Positions 12,413 through 24,049 of a stretch of 64,000 bases of DNA are shown here, one piece after another. The translations under genes were made by a program, and so were the position numbers. The stretch comes from Lepus europaeus. Its lineage: Eukaryota; Chordata; Mammalia; Lagomorpha; Leporidae. The stretch is taken from positions 33,687,549 through 33,751,548 of the forward strand of contig NC_084842.1 of the NCBI RefSeq assembly GCF_033115175.1. The letters run 5' to 3'. The notes under the pieces were generated by a model. The model saw only the letters and a list, made by a program, of their open reading frames with translations, did not search any database and was not told the origin of the DNA. Each line of letters opens with the position of its first letter. Position 1 is the first letter of the stretch.

Positions 12413-12458
12413 TTTTATTAAAAATTTTATTTATTATTTATTTGAGTGATAGAGTTAC

Positions 12459-12507
<49 letters not shown>

Positions 12508-12743
12508 TCTTCTATCAGCTGGTTCACTTCCCAAATGGCTGCAATGGCTGGAGCTGGCCTGATTGGAAGCCAGGAACCAGGAGTTTCTTCTGGGTTTCCC
12601 ATGCAGGTGCATCTTCCACTGCTTTCTCAGGCCATGACAGAGAGCTGGATTGAAAGAAGAACAACTGGGACTATAACTGGCACCCATATGGGATGCCGGC
12701 ACTGCAAGTAGAGAATTAACCTACTGTGCCACAGCGCTGGTTC
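12413..12743 (-). mobile_element. CSINE with expanded GA tract
   Basis: Reverse CSINE inserted at CCATTCAAAGTTTT (12399-12412), repeated as CCATTCAAAGGTTTT at 12744-12758. The normally short CT/GA tract is expanded to about 19 GA units at 12466-12503, a likely length-variable microsatellite. An internal deletion removed about 30 bases of the middle compared with full copies. Confidence 0.93.
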
Positions 12744-12758
12744 CCATTCAAAGGTTTT

Positions 12759-14981
12759 AGTAATGGAATAAATGATATTAGCCTTCATTTGATCCTGAAG
12801 CCTAAATTACATAATCAGCCTTTGTTGCTTGATGTAGTTTTGCCCACAATCTCAGAATATCTCTTCCAAGACTTTTGTTTTGTCACAACTTTTAACTGAT
12901 TTTTACAGATTGTCATGGGAATTTTTAGAGGCATTCCAAATATCCAAAATTGCAGATGTAGAATTTCCTTTTTACATTGTATGGTAGCAACAAATATTAA
13001 TAGTTCTGATACTACTGGGAATCTGTCACTGCCTATTTGTTTAGCAGAAAGAAGAGGTGAAAATGACCAGAAAGAAATTTCAGTTTCTATGCTAATGGGT
13101 GTATAGATTTATTCCCTTGTAGTAGGAACCCCTAAACCTTTCAAGGCCAAGGTTGTGGGGATAGAAAAGAAATAATTTTTAAATTCCTGCTAAGAATAAT
13201 CTTATGTGGAACACTACTCAAGTGCATAAGCATTCTCCAAAGGGATTATGATGCCAGTACATCTGAGCAGACAAGGAAAACAAATCTCTGTGATATGTAC
13301 CTATTCCCATGAGGACAAATCATTGGTTCTCCCTCAAGGAAGGAAGCCCAAATAATTAACCTGCCATCAGATGGTTGGATACTAATCCATTTCTCTCCAT
13401 TACCCCTATGATGCATGCTAGAGCTCTGTATTGGTGTCTGCTGTGGGCAAATGGAGCACTCAGCATCAAGTGGCTCCCCTCAGTTACAAAGAGGGAAATT
13501 TTGTGCTCTTGAGATTACTTATAGCTCAACTTCAGGCTTTGGGGCCTATTTATCTTCATTGAACACTGCAGATGTAGCTGGAGAGGAGTTTTCTGGCATT
13601 TAGAAGATGAGTTCCCTTGTTCACCAGATTATTGAAAGTGACTTATCGGACCATTCAAGGTTCATTATGTGGTATAAATTCATACCTCAGATTATTTTTC
13701 CTACAAAACAATGTGGATCACCAGGTATATTCTCAAAATAATTGATAACGGGACAGTTTTCTTTCATAGCCATCCATTGAAGTCATTCTTAATAGGTCTT
13801 TAATACCTGTATCTATTTGTAACTGACAACTTACAGATTCATGAAAAATAAAAGATCTATATCTATAATCTTTTTTTTTCCTTTTCAGACACCTCATCAT
13901 ACTACTCATAAAGAATTTCTCATTGAGTTACTTATATTCATTGAGGAAAACAAAATACAGCAAAAATAGATCTAGGATAACTTTTGTGCAATTTTTTCCT
14001 CTATATTCTTGCCTCTCTTGGAATCTGTCTCATATATATCATTTCCATTTAATAATGGAATTCTGATGCTTGTGTTCAGTATTAGGGTTTGGTAAATTAT
14101 ACCCAGTTGGTGGCCTTTGGTAAATTATACCCAGTAGGCAGCCAACTAAATAGCTGGTGGGGAGAAATCTGTTATGTTAGCAGAAATCTACATTAACACA
14201 GTAGCAACTCACAGCATTTCACCCATTTCCCAGAATTGAGCAAGCTCATGCGTCAGACCCCAAGAGTCTGTTATTAAGTGAGTCAATGTCCCTTGGAGGG
14301 AGGATCCTATAATGCACCTCAAATATATGCTCTAAATTTTCTTCCATGCCTTTACTAGCAGGAAGATAGATATTTACCAGAATAACTGTGAAGTAGAGAA
14401 TGGTAAATACCCGTATATTCCAAGAGTTTTTCAATATTAGTGTTGAGTTTATGTTAATCCATGGTGATTCAACACATCACCACGGGACTTTGGTGGAAAG
14501 GGGGTGAAAAAATTAGTGATATTGGAAGTTAAGTGGCAAGTACACTTTAAGTTAAAGTCATCTTACAATATCCCTGAGAGTCCATGGAAATGTATTTGAT
14601 TATTTTTCCAGTTTACAAAAGCTGAGTTGGAATAGATAGACTTAACATCAGGTAGAATTTTCACATTTCTTCCTTATAGATAAAGGGCTGTCTATGAAGC
14701 AAGAGATAATGAAAGCCATTATCTCCTAAGGTTAAAGGGTGAAATGGAGAGATTAATTTTCTCAGAGCCCAGTGGAAATCAGAACCAAGTAGCAGATGCT
14801 AGGACTAGGGAGGGAAGAAAGCAGGAAGAGAACAGAAGAAAGTTTGCATATTTATCCTGTTCCTGATCTCCAGTGTGACTCCAAATGTGTGTGCTAACCA
14901 GAACCACACAGTTGTGCAGTCTGGTTTCATGCAGTGAACAGAGTTCAGCTCCCTGAGCGCAGAAGATGGTAAAGAATGATG
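12759..14981. other. Unassigned stretch, possibly old ERV internal sequence
   Basis: No intact gene. The tone of the sequence (long mid-GC tract without SINE/LINE signatures, 12780-14800) is compatible with internal sequence of an ancient MaLR/ERVL-type element in antisense, but I see no motif that proves it. The longest frames are only about 60 codons. Confidence 0.3.
14088..14135 (+). repeat. Short tandem duplication, period 28 bp
   Basis: TTTGGTAAATTATACCCAGT occurs at 14088-14107 and again, perfectly, at 14116-14135 with an 8-bp spacer (TGGTGGCC). A recent local duplication. Confidence 0.9.
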
Positions 14982-14996
14982 GAAAATGGACAGCTT

Positions 14997-15357
14997 TGGC
15001 CAGCGCCGCAGCTCAATAGGCTAATCCTCTGCCTGCGGAGCTGGCACACCTGGTTCTAGTCCCAGTCGGGGCGCCGGATTCTGTCCCGGTTGCCCCTCTT
15101 CCAGGCCAGCTCTCTGCTGTGGCCTGGGAGTGCAGTAGAGGATGGCCCAAGTCCTTGGGCCCTGCACCCCATGGGAGACCAGGACAAGCACCTGGCTCCT
15201 GCCTTCGGGTCAGCGCGATGTGCTGGCCGAAGCGCGCCGGCTGCGGGGGCCATTGAAGGGTGAACCAACGTCAAAAAGGAAGACCTTTCTCTCTGTCTCT
15301 CTCTCTCTCACTGTCCACTCTGCCTGTCCAAAAAAAAAAAAAAAAAAAAAAAAAAAA
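14997..15357 (+). mobile_element. CSINE, young GC-rich lineage
   Basis: Full-length plus copy with head TGGCCAGCGCCGCAGCTCAA, young-type middle and a near-pure poly-A tail of roughly 28 A. Duplication GAAAATGGACAGCTT (14982-14996) and GAAAATGGGCAACTT (15358-15372), two mismatches in 15. Confidence 0.95.
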
Positions 15358-15689
15358 GAAAATGGGCAACTTATAGAATTGAAGTTTGCCTATAATTCCT
15401 TTTGGCCAAAATTTTTATTTGCAAGATCCAGTGATCTAATGTAAGTTTGTCCTTCAGGAAAGTTTTTCCCTCTTGGTTAGACAAACCTGCTCCCTTATGG
15501 AAGAGAAAAAGCAACAATAAAAGCAATACCCCAGGAAAGGCTCTTGCTGTCTTTCAACAGAAAACCACTACTTTATTTGAATATTTTTTATTGTAGCTGA
15601 ATGTCCATTCCTTCTTAAAGCTGTCTATTATTTTACATTTCAATCATGCAAGAATAAGCTTGAGACCACAACATTCTTAAGATAAAGCT

Positions 15690-15930
15690 GGGGGAGGAGG
15701 GGTGGTGCACTGTGGCATCCCTTATAGGCACCAGTTCCAGTCTCAGCTGCTCCACTTCCCATCCAGCTCTCTGCTATGGCCTGGAAAAGCAGTAGAAGAT
15801 GGCCCAAGTCCTTGGGCCCCTGAATCCATGTGAGAGACCCAGAGGAAGCTCCTGGCTCCTGGCTTTAGACTGGTGCAGCTCCAGCAATTGGCAGCCATTT
15901 GGAGAGTGAATCAGCGGATGGAAGACTTTG

Positions 15931-15962
<32 letters not shown>

Positions 15963-16020
15963 CTGCTTCTCTGTAATTCTGCTTTTCAAAATAAATAAGT
16001 AAATCTTTTTGTTTTTAAAA
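15690..16020 (+). mobile_element. CSINE, common lineage, altered 5' end
   Basis: From CACTGTGGCATCCCTTATAG onward it is a plus-strand CSINE ending TTTCAAAATAAATAAGTAAATC. The first ~30 bases of the head are replaced or rearranged (GGGGGAGGAGGGGTGGTGCA). Target duplication is weak (AAGATAAAGC near 15679, AAGATACAAC at 16021). Confidence 0.85.
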
Positions 16021-16070
16021 AAGATACAACCATAGTTCTTTTTTAGAAGATTTTTAAAAGATAAACCATA

Positions 16071-16403
16071 GTTTTTTTTTTTTTTTTTAGAAGATTTATT
16101 TATTTATTTGAAAGAGTTACACAGAGAAAGGAGATGCCGAGAGAGGTCTTCCGTCCACTGGTTCACTTCCCAAATGGCTGTAACAGCCACAGCTGCGTGG
16201 ATCCAAAGCCAGGAGCCAGGAGCTTCCTCCAGGTCTTCCCACGCATGTGCAGGGACCCAACCACTTGGGCCATCTTCTACTGCTTTCCCTGGCTATAGCA
16301 GAGAGCTGGCACGGAAGTGAAGCAGCCAGGACAGGAACCAATGCCCATATAGGATGCCGGCACTGCAGGTGGCGGCTTTACCCCCTATGCTACAGCACCG
16401 GAC
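16071..16403 (-). mobile_element. CSINE, common lineage, first of two stacked copies
   Basis: Reverse copy: poly-T then TTTATTTATTTATTTGAAAGAG at left, head TACAGCACCGGAC at right. It lies between two copies of CCATAGTT (16066 and 16404). See the finding on repeated use of this target. Confidence 0.93.
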
Positions 16404-16415
16404 CCATAGTTCTCT

Positions 16416-16766
16416 CTTTCTCTCTCTCTCTTTTTTTTTTTTTTTTTTAATTTTTGACAGGCAGAGTGGACAGTGAGAGAGAGAGAGACAGAGAGAAAGG
16501 TCTTCCTTTGCTGTTTGTTCACCCTCCAATGGCCGCCGCAGCCAGCGTACCGCGCTGATCGAAGGCAGGAGCCAGGTGCTTCTCCTGGTCTCCCATGGGG
16601 TGCAGGGCCCAAGGACTTGGGCCATCCTCCACTGCACTCCCGGGCCACAGCAGAGAGCTGGCCTGGAAGAGGGGCAACCGGGACAGAATCCGGCGCCCCA
16701 ACTGGGACTAGAACCCGGTGTGCTGGCGCCGCAAGGTGGATTAGCCTGTTGAGCCATGGCGCTGGC
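16416..16766 (-). mobile_element. CSINE, young GC-rich lineage, second stacked copy
   Basis: Reverse copy with TTTGACAGGCAGAGTGGACA tail side and head GCCATGGCGCTGG. A perfect 12-bp duplication CCATAGTTCTCT flanks it (16404-16415 and 16767-16778). The left duplication is also the right-hand duplication of the previous CSINE. Confidence 0.95.
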
Positions 16767-16778
16767 CCATAGTTCTCT

Positions 16779-18849
16779 TTTATATTCATGTTCTGCCTCC
16801 CCACTCTACTGTTTTTGCTGTGATTTTAAGAAATGTAGAGGTTTAAAGGGCTAGAATGTATACTTCCTGAATAAATAAAGTATATATAGAACAGTATCGT
16901 TAAATTACTTTCTATTTGTATAACTACTTCAAAACAATTATGTTTAGCATTAAATGATATAGTGATCATTTTTACTTTCCTTTTTTTTTTTAACATACAA
17001 AGCAGGGCAGACAAGATGATGGGGTATTTTGGTCAAATGTAATCTCTGAGATTCTGTATCAAACTAAAAATGATGTGTTTTTAGCCAGGAAATTTCTTAA
17101 ATTTGTCAGGTAATAGAGATTGCCATTCAAGTTATGTATTGGACACAGATTGATTTTACTCTGGTCAATGTATGGATACTGTGATACCCCAAAATTAAAA
17201 CTGACTGTCTGTAGAAGACAATGTAGAAGTCGGATAGTTTAACATGAAAATAAAGAAAACATTCCAAGGTATTCCCTGGAGTTTGACCAAATCTTCCTGG
17301 GGCACTAAGAGAATTCAGCATGCCTCTACTTGTTAATTAAAAACATATGGGTTAAGAATTTTAAAAAAAACTTCTAGTGATAGAGTACACAGCAAAGTGA
17401 GAATTGGATTTTCAATCAGAAGACTCCAGTTTAAGTGAGGTTCTGCCCTTGTTGACATTCCTGAGTCAATAAGAAATATATTCTTATTTTTGTGTAGTGG
17501 AAAGGACATATATGACATTTTACTTATATTCAGCTATGATTAAAAATAGTAATGCATTTGAGAAATGTGTTATCAACTAAATACTAAATGTAAGGGTTAC
17601 ATGCTTTTATTTACAAATTAATAGAAGTAACAAAAGGGTCAGACTCTTGTATAGTGCATGTTTACAGATGAGAAGATGGAGATTTGATGGGTTACACAAC
17701 ATTTAGAGTTACATGTGAAAAAAGAGTAAAAACATAAGTTTCTGCAAATCACCTTTTTTAGTTTATTCATTTTTAATGTAGAGAGAACAGATTTAATATT
17801 GCTCATAGATATAATTCTAGAATGTAGTATTTCTCTTCTCCCTCACTTTCCCCCTTTTCTCTTTCCTTTCTTTCTCTTTTTTCTTTTTTCTTTTATTCTT
17901 TCTTTCCTTTTAATTTGTGAGAACACATATTTTTAATTTACATTACAAAGTAAACTTTTTATTTAGTGAAAGTCACCTTTTTATAAAACTTTGGGAGATA
18001 TGAGAGAAGAATGTTTTTGAAAGCCATGGTCTGTGAAAGACTTGATTCAGAATATATAGATATTGGTTAAAAGTGAAAATTCATGGACTTCAGCCAAACA
18101 ACTAAGTTATAATCATTGGGAATTGGGCATATTTTTTTTTTACTCCAATAATCAAGGATTGTTCTTTGATAGAGAATATTAAAGTGTATGAGTCAACATT
18201 TAGCTCTGATGATTGAATATTTGTATGTATTTGCATATTCCATTGACTTGATTCGGTATCTCTTAAGGAAGGTTAAATGTTTCTGTAATTTACAAATAGG
18301 TGATACCATGTTGGGGAAATATAAACATAAAGTCTACATACATAGTATAAGAACAAAAAAGAGCTGTGATAAAGGCTTTGCTTTGTGAGTGGTGCACTTA
18401 CACATATCCTTCAGCAGAGGGCGAGATACATCCCTCTGAAGTGATCATGCCTTTACAAGTTCAAAAATATCCTAGATTGATTTTCCCCCAAGTGAGACAC
18501 ATGCATTTCCTATAGAACATTTATTATTGTTAGAAGGAAATAACATAAATCTTATTTTTTTCGAAGGTAAAAAAATAACCTTTGCAGGCCTTCTCAAGTA
18601 TTTGGTACCTATAAAAAGTGATTGTGTCTACATGCTGATCCTTCTATGAGTTCTACTGCTATCTTGTGTTATAACATCTCCAACACGTATGTCCTTGCTT
18701 ATTATAATACTGTGTGAAATCTGTGTTCTTTCCAATGTCAGTGTTTGGCTGTATATGGGGAAAGAAAGAACACAGAGTGGAAGAAAAATGCAGATACTAG
18801 TGTGGTTACATATTTCTGGCTTTGCTGTCAATAAGGGCTCAATTTCTAA
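16779..18849. other. Mostly unassigned; possible MIR and a pyrimidine tract
   Basis: 17650-17755 has a weak MIR-like order (TTTACAGATGAGAAGATGGAG then TTACACAAC). 17828-17912 is an almost pure TC tract (CCCTCACTTTCCCCCTTTTCT, then TTTCTTTC repeats). Nothing else is recognised. Confidence 0.4.
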
Positions 18850-19012
18850 TAGCGAAATATTAGCTGTGTGACCTTGGAAATACTACTTAATATTCCTCAA
18901 CTCACTTTCCTAATTAAATTTTAGATAAAAATCACATATTTAACTGAATTAGTGTGAAATTGAAATAATTTGTGTAAATTCACACAGTACAAGCAGCATA
19001 TAAATAAATGTT
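18850..19012 (+). repeat. MIR SINE
   Basis: TAGCTGTGTGACCTTGGAAA is an excellent MIR core match, followed by CTCAACTCACTTTCCTAATT and a diverged 3' part ending in ATAAATAAATGTTTAG. Confidence 0.8.
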
Positions 19013-19274
19013 TAGTTTTCTTTTCATCCTTGCTGAAAACAGCCATCCTTTTATGCTTTCCACTGTATCAATCTGATCACTAGAATAACTTTAATTAACA
19101 TTTTTGTGGACCTACTATAAACAAACATTTTTGCACTAATATTCAATATCTATCAGTTCTTTAATAACCACTGAAGAATTTCACATTAAAAACTCACTGT
19201 CATGTTAATAATGATGTCATAGTTCAATGAGACACAATCATCTTACACAATCATCTTGTACAAAATCATTCTGC

Positions 19275-19435
19275 ATGGAAGGAATTGTGATCCTCATTTT
19301 GGAGATGGACTCATGTGTCAGTGATGCAAGTGACAACCGAGAGACACAACTACTCATACTGCACAGTGGAGCTGGAGTTTGGACTCAATTCTCTCTTCAT
19401 CCAAAGTGTGTGTTTCTGCTATATCACATCAATGT
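19275..19435 (+). repeat. MIR SINE fragment
   Basis: GATCCTCATTTTGGAGATGG, then GTGACAACCGAGAGACACAA, then GTGGAGCTGGAGTTTGGACT and CTGCTATATCAC follow the MIR order (CCATTTTACAGATG, GGTCACACAGC, GCAGAGCTGGGATTTGAACC, CACTACACCA). It explains most of the start of the 152-codon frame at 19227-19685, which is therefore not a gene. Confidence 0.6.
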
Positions 19436-19724
19436 TCAGTCTAAGGTCAGATTAAAACCAATTTTCCCTCAAATCTACTACTTTTTCTCTATTTCCTGTT
19501 TTTGGAAGTGGAATCATAATTCACCGTTTCATCAAAGAAGGAAATCTGGAAATTCTTATCTCCCATCTCCAATCACTAACATTTCTTTATTTACACTCTT
19601 CATATTTTTTAATTTCCCCCTGATACTTAGCCTTATAACTTCTACCCTAGAAAATGAAGAATTTCATTATCTTAAACTTGAATGAAAAAAGTAAGATATT
19701 TTTGGGAATCCAGACTTATCCCAT

Positions 19725-20240
19725 GACTTCATCCATGTTAATGCTTCCAAAATGATCTTCTGAAAATTCATATTTATATTTGATTTATAACTATTTCCCA
19801 TGTGATCACTGTTCTTGTGCCTTTCTATCTGAGTCTCAGATCCTGACTTTGTCTTGTAAATTTTTGCAAACTCAAGTACCATGTTCTATTTCTTAACAGG
19901 TGCTTTTGATGACCCTGTTTTTTAAACTTGCTATGACCACTTCCTTTGTTTTCCGGGCAAATACCATCATGAGTTCAAGACTCACTTAAATGTTATATCC
20001 TCTATGGACAGTTTGTTAACCTCCACTTAAAAATATACAACTCTCCCCTTTGCCACATTGTATTGGAGAGGCCTGGATCACAGCAACAAGAACGTTGCTA
20101 TTGCTTGTTTAATGTCTCCTCTCCTGGCATGCTGCACCTTCCTCGTGGTTAGGGATGGTAATTTCGTTAGTCTTTACTTTCTAACAATTAGTGCAGGCAC
20201 TAAGTAAGTGTTTACTTGAACAGTAAATAAGTGAGTGAGT
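19725..20240 (+). repeat. L2 LINE 3' region
   Basis: The L2 order is visible: AAGACTCACTTAAATGTTATATCCTC (from CAAATGTCACCTCCTC), then CTGGCATGCTGCACC, GGTTAGGGATGG, and the terminus GCAGGCACTAAGTAAGTGTTTACTTGAAC. Old and frame-broken. Confidence 0.6.
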
Positions 20241-21196
20241 AGATAACACACCATTTTTGCTGGGATAAGGTAGCTGAGAGGCCAGAGGCTTCAAGAAAGC
20301 TTTGTAACACAACCAGGATAAGACAAGGTCTCCTATAGACACAAGCCTGTGTAGGTAATTTAACAATGTCAAACTTAGTGGATAAGTTAAATCTTGTTTT
20401 CTTCTGCCCCCGCACTCCCACCCCCCCCATCACTGCTGTTATTCTTTGGGAATGAGAGTCTAATTACTGGACTAAATCAAATCACCTTGATATTATTTTT
20501 GTGGTTGTTGAAATGGTAAATGGCTTGAGTGGAAACTAAACATTCCTACAAATTCTTTTGGAGAAATATCCCAACTTCATAGACAACCTTGAGGGGATCA
20601 CTGTGAATGTTTATCTCACTAACCTCAGCTTAGACAAGCCAGCCTGGAAGATTGAGGTGGGTATCTTACTTGTTCCTTTAAGGATTGCCCATTTTAACTA
20701 CTTCAGTAAAAATGGAAAATAAAAATGAATACCAGAGGGCTCTGCTAGATGACAAAAAATCTTGCTGGTTTAGTTATGACTGCTTTCAACTGAATATAAA
20801 ACCAACTGACTGCCAAGGCTTATTCAATGAAAGTTTTGTTCTTCTCAGACCTTAGGTACTAAGAGGGAGGTAGCTTAGGCGTGGTACCTCAGTTCCATTA
20901 AGTTATCAGTGACTTAGTTCCCTTTCTCCTCTTTCTGCATCAGCCTTGGTATATGCTTTCTGTTTCAGTGGTCATGACTGTTCTAACTCTAGGCAACATG
21001 TCGCCACCATAGACAGGAAGAAAGGCGAAGAGCAAAGGAAATGGCATACGACCACCAAATCTGCCTCCTTTTACTCTTTTTTAGGTTTACCCTGTAAACT
21101 TTTTCTCTTATTAGCCACAGTGACTGCAAGACAACATGTAAGGAATAGCTGTTGGGGAACAAATCATGGCTCCTTTAGATAATAAATTGACCATCA
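20241..21196. other. Unassigned stretch
   Basis: No gene recognised. Contains a C-run (CCCACCCCCCCCAT) near 20418-20430. The plus frame at 20946-21182 has no domain. Confidence 0.4.
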
Positions 21197-21545
21197 CAAG
21201 GGGTAGGTGTTTATCCAAGCAGTTAAGATGGCTGTTATCTTAAATTGGGATACTCAGGTTCATATCCTAGTTTAGATCCTGATTGTAGCTTCCTACTAAT
21301 CAAGACCCTGGAAGCAGTAGTGATGGCTTAAGGAATTTGGTTCCTACAGTCCATATGGGGGACTTGGATTGAGTTCCCAGATCTCACCTTGGCTTATCAC
21401 AGCCCCTGCCATTGAAGGCAAATTAGGAGTAAACCAGCCAATGGGAGCTGTCTTGCTCCATCTGCATAGAGAGACGTAGATGCAGATATAGATGTACATG
21501 TAGATATAGATATCTCTGTGCTTCTCAAATAAATGAGTAAATATG
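21197..21545 (+). mobile_element. CSINE, old diverged lineage
   Basis: GGGGTAGGTGTTTATCCAAG head, GTAGCTTCCTACTAATCAAG middle, TCTGTGCTTCTCAAATAAATGAG tail. The CT-tract has turned into an AGATATAGATGTACATG-type repeat. No duplication is evident. Confidence 0.8.
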
Positions 21546-21774
21546 CGCTTTAGGTTACTAATGCTTTAAATCTTAAAAAAAAAAAAGGAAGCAATTGGCT
21601 ATCACAAACCTATGTTCCACCTGGACAAGTAAAAAAGGTGAAAGCATGGCTTTGCTGTAACTTAGTGACATTTTCTGTTTGTCATGATCTAAAGAAGGGA
21701 CACTGAAGAAATGTATAAGGAATATCTAGCACCTCTTAACTAATCTCTAGTTTCTCTACCTTGCATTTCCCCCA

Positions 21775-22310
21775 TTCCAGTATCTGCTCTAATCTACTAG
21801 AAAAGTAATCTTTCTAAAATATCTTCTGATTGTGTCACTGCCCTCCCTAAATCTCCCTTGTGAAGGCTTTATATCTAGTTTGGCTTGCATGACTTTTCAG
21901 TGCTCTTTATTATTTGGTTCCTTCCCTTACGGTAGATCTGGCCAAAGTGAAAATCATTCAGACCCACTGACTTTCTTTGTCCCTCTCTGGTCTTTGGACG
22001 TTTGGGAACGTAGTTCAATTTGCTTGGAAAATTCTTTATTTCATTCCACCTTTTTGCCTGAATATTCTCAGAAAAGATGTTACTTTCTTCTGGAAAATTC
22101 CCCTGTCTCCTGCATTCTATGGTCTTCCTCACTTCCAAACACTTTCCCTTTTGCTTCACTTGCATTCCCATATCACAATCCCCACTACATGTGCCTGCAT
22201 CTCCCTGTAGAATAGAATATACATTTTATGAATCATTTTTTATTTTTCACAAATGTGGTACCATTTGCCTAGTACTGTTAATGGCACATAATAATTAGTC
22301 AAATAAACGT
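21775..22310 (+). repeat. L2 LINE 3' region
   Basis: GATTGTGTCACTGCCCTCCC (L2 GATCATGTCACTCCCCTGC), TTTATTATTTGGTTCCTTCC, TTTTGCCTGAATATTCTCAG, TGTGCCTGCATCTCC follow L2 order to a 3' end near AATAGTCAAATAAACG. The 127- and 77-codon frames here are L2 remnants or chance. Confidence 0.65.
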
Positions 22311-22570
22311 TTGCTTTATGAGCAAGAAAACCTATATTTATAAAACCATGTATATTTTTTCAATTCTTCTCTTAGTCTAATATTGTGAAAAACTGAAATA
22401 ATGGTAGATGGGAACTGGGAAAAGATGTGACTATATTTCTCCATTCTTTGTTTTAATGACTAAAGCATAGATTTTCTGATGCTTTTCCTATACATTATAT
22501 CTTCGTGACTTTCTTTTTGTGACTCTTCTTTGTTTGCTTATCAAGGCTACCTTTGATGTTTATTGAAAAA

Positions 22571-22848
22571 ATTTAAAAGATTTATTTATGTATTTATTTT
22601 AAAGGCAGAGAGAGACAGAGAGGTCTTCTATTCTCCGGTTCACTCTCCAAATGCTTGCAACAACCAGACCAATGCCAGGAGCCTCCCACATAGGTGACAG
22701 GGATCTGAATACTTGGGTCATCATCCGCTGCCTTCCCAAGCATATGAGCAGAAAGCTGGTAGCCAAGATACAAAGAAACACTCTCATATGGAATGTGGGC
22801 GTCTCAAGTGGGAGCTTAATCCACTGCACCCAAATGCCTGATCTGTTG
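22571..22848 (-). mobile_element. CSINE, diverged reverse copy
   Basis: AAAAGATTTATTTATGTATT tail, GGTCTTCTATTCTCCGGTTC, then the internal region through GCTTAATCCACTGCACC. Diverged; duplications not found. Confidence 0.85.
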
Positions 22849-22857
22849 GCGTTTTTA

Positions 22858-23245
22858 TTTCTTTGGTTTTTAATTTATTTTGAAATGCAGTTATACAGGG
22901 AGGGAGGGGAAGGAGGGATGGAGGAAGAGAGAGAGAGAGAGAGAGGGCCGAAGCCGTGGCTCACCTGGCTAATCCTCTGCCTGCAGCACCAGCATCCCAT
23001 ATGGGCTTCGGGTTCTAGTCCTGGTGGCTCCTCTTCCAGTCCAGCTCTCTGCTGTGGCCTGGGAAGGCAGTGGAGGGTGGCCCAAATGCTTCAGTGCCTG
23101 CACCCACGTGGAAGACCAGGAAGAGGCACTTGGCTCCTGGCTTCGGATTGGCGTAGCGCTGGCCATGGTGGCCATTTGGGGAGTGAACCAATGGAAGGAA
23201 GACCTTTCTCTCTGTCTCTCTCTCATTGTCTATAACTCTACCTGT

Positions 23246-23287
<42 letters not shown>

Positions 23288-23600
23288 AGAGAGAGAGAAA
23301 GAGAAAGAGAGAAAGAGAGAGATAATCTCTTCCATCTTCTGGTTTAGTCTCCAGATGCCTGCAACAGCCAGGGCTGGGCCAAGCCAGGAGCTAGGAACTC
23401 AATCTAATCTCTTAGGTAGATAGCAGGGACCCGAGTACTCCCAAGAACTTGAGTCAACACCTGCTGCCTTCCACGATGTGCCTCAGCAGGAAGCTGGAAT
23501 CAAAAAACTCAAAATCAAAAAACAAAGTCAAGCACTCCAGTATGAAATGTGTGGATTTCCAGTGATGTCTCAACTGTTGTACCAAATGCCTACCCCTATT
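22858..23600 (-). mobile_element. Old CSINE split by a younger CSINE
   Basis: The tail side (TTAATTTATTTTGAAATGCAG plus GA-rich tract) lies at 22858-22944 and the rest resumes at 23285 (GAGAGAGAG...TCTCTTCCATCTTCTGG) and ends near 23598 at the head side (ACTGTTGTACCAAATGCC). The interruption at 22945-23284 is a plus-strand young CSINE inserted in the GA tract. Confidence 0.85.
22945..23284 (+). mobile_element. CSINE nested inside an older CSINE
   Basis: Plus copy beginning GGGCCGAAGCCGTGGCTCAC and ending CTCTACCTGTC followed by an uninterrupted run of about 38 A. The flanking duplications are GA repeats on both sides, so the exact target cannot be defined. The long pure tail indicates a young copy. 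Confidence 0.95.
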
Positions 23601-23763
23601 TAAATCAATTTGACCTATAAACAAAGTTTGGTGGAAATATAGTTGGAGTGCAGAATGTGATTTCTCTCAAGTGCATATTCCCCTTCTGTATAGTGCTTCC
23701 CATCTGCATCTGGCTGGGCAATCCATTGCTGCTCATGTATTTTTGTAGTTTATGTGGTCAAGG

Positions 23764-23826
23764 TATATATATATATATATATATATATACACGTATATAT
23801 GTGTGTGTGTGTGTATGTATATATAA
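23764..23826. repeat. (TA)n(TG)n microsatellite
   Basis: A run of about 13 TA units, a CACG interruption, then TATATATGTGTGTGTGTGTGT and TATGTATATATA. Likely length-polymorphic. Confidence 0.9.
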
Positions 23827-24049
23827 TGTGAGGGGCACTGCTAATGATAAATATTTATGTTATTGGAAGAGTAGTATATTTTACACATGATTTTACAAAA
23901 TTCTTTCAAAATATATTATTAATTATGAGCAATAAACTGCCTTCTCTTCTAAAAATGTAAGCAAAATATTACAAAATTTGAAAAAGTGATTCATCACAAG
24001 ACACTTACAATCTAGCAGAATTCATATATTTTTAAAAAGTGTACAATAT

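Noticed and set aside
12466..12503. Repeat tracts as a possible CRISPR array
   Set aside because: Simple GA, TA, AAAC and CT tracts without spacer structure; the genome is clearly mammalian.
16293..16804. 154- and 139-codon minus frames with Ala/Gly/Pro-rich sequence
   Set aside because: Both are translations of the GC-rich young CSINE at 16416-16766; similar peptides recur wherever that SINE occurs (36404-36685, 38142-38365, 42840-43112).
19227..19685. 152-codon plus frame that could be a small gene
   Set aside because: The first part is a MIR and the rest is AT-rich; no domain, no splice or promoter context, no familiar sequence.
22651..23235. 194-codon plus frame, the longest in the window
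   Set aside because: It runs through the reverse CSINE, the spacer and the nested young CSINE; the apparent protein is SINE sequence in frame by chance.
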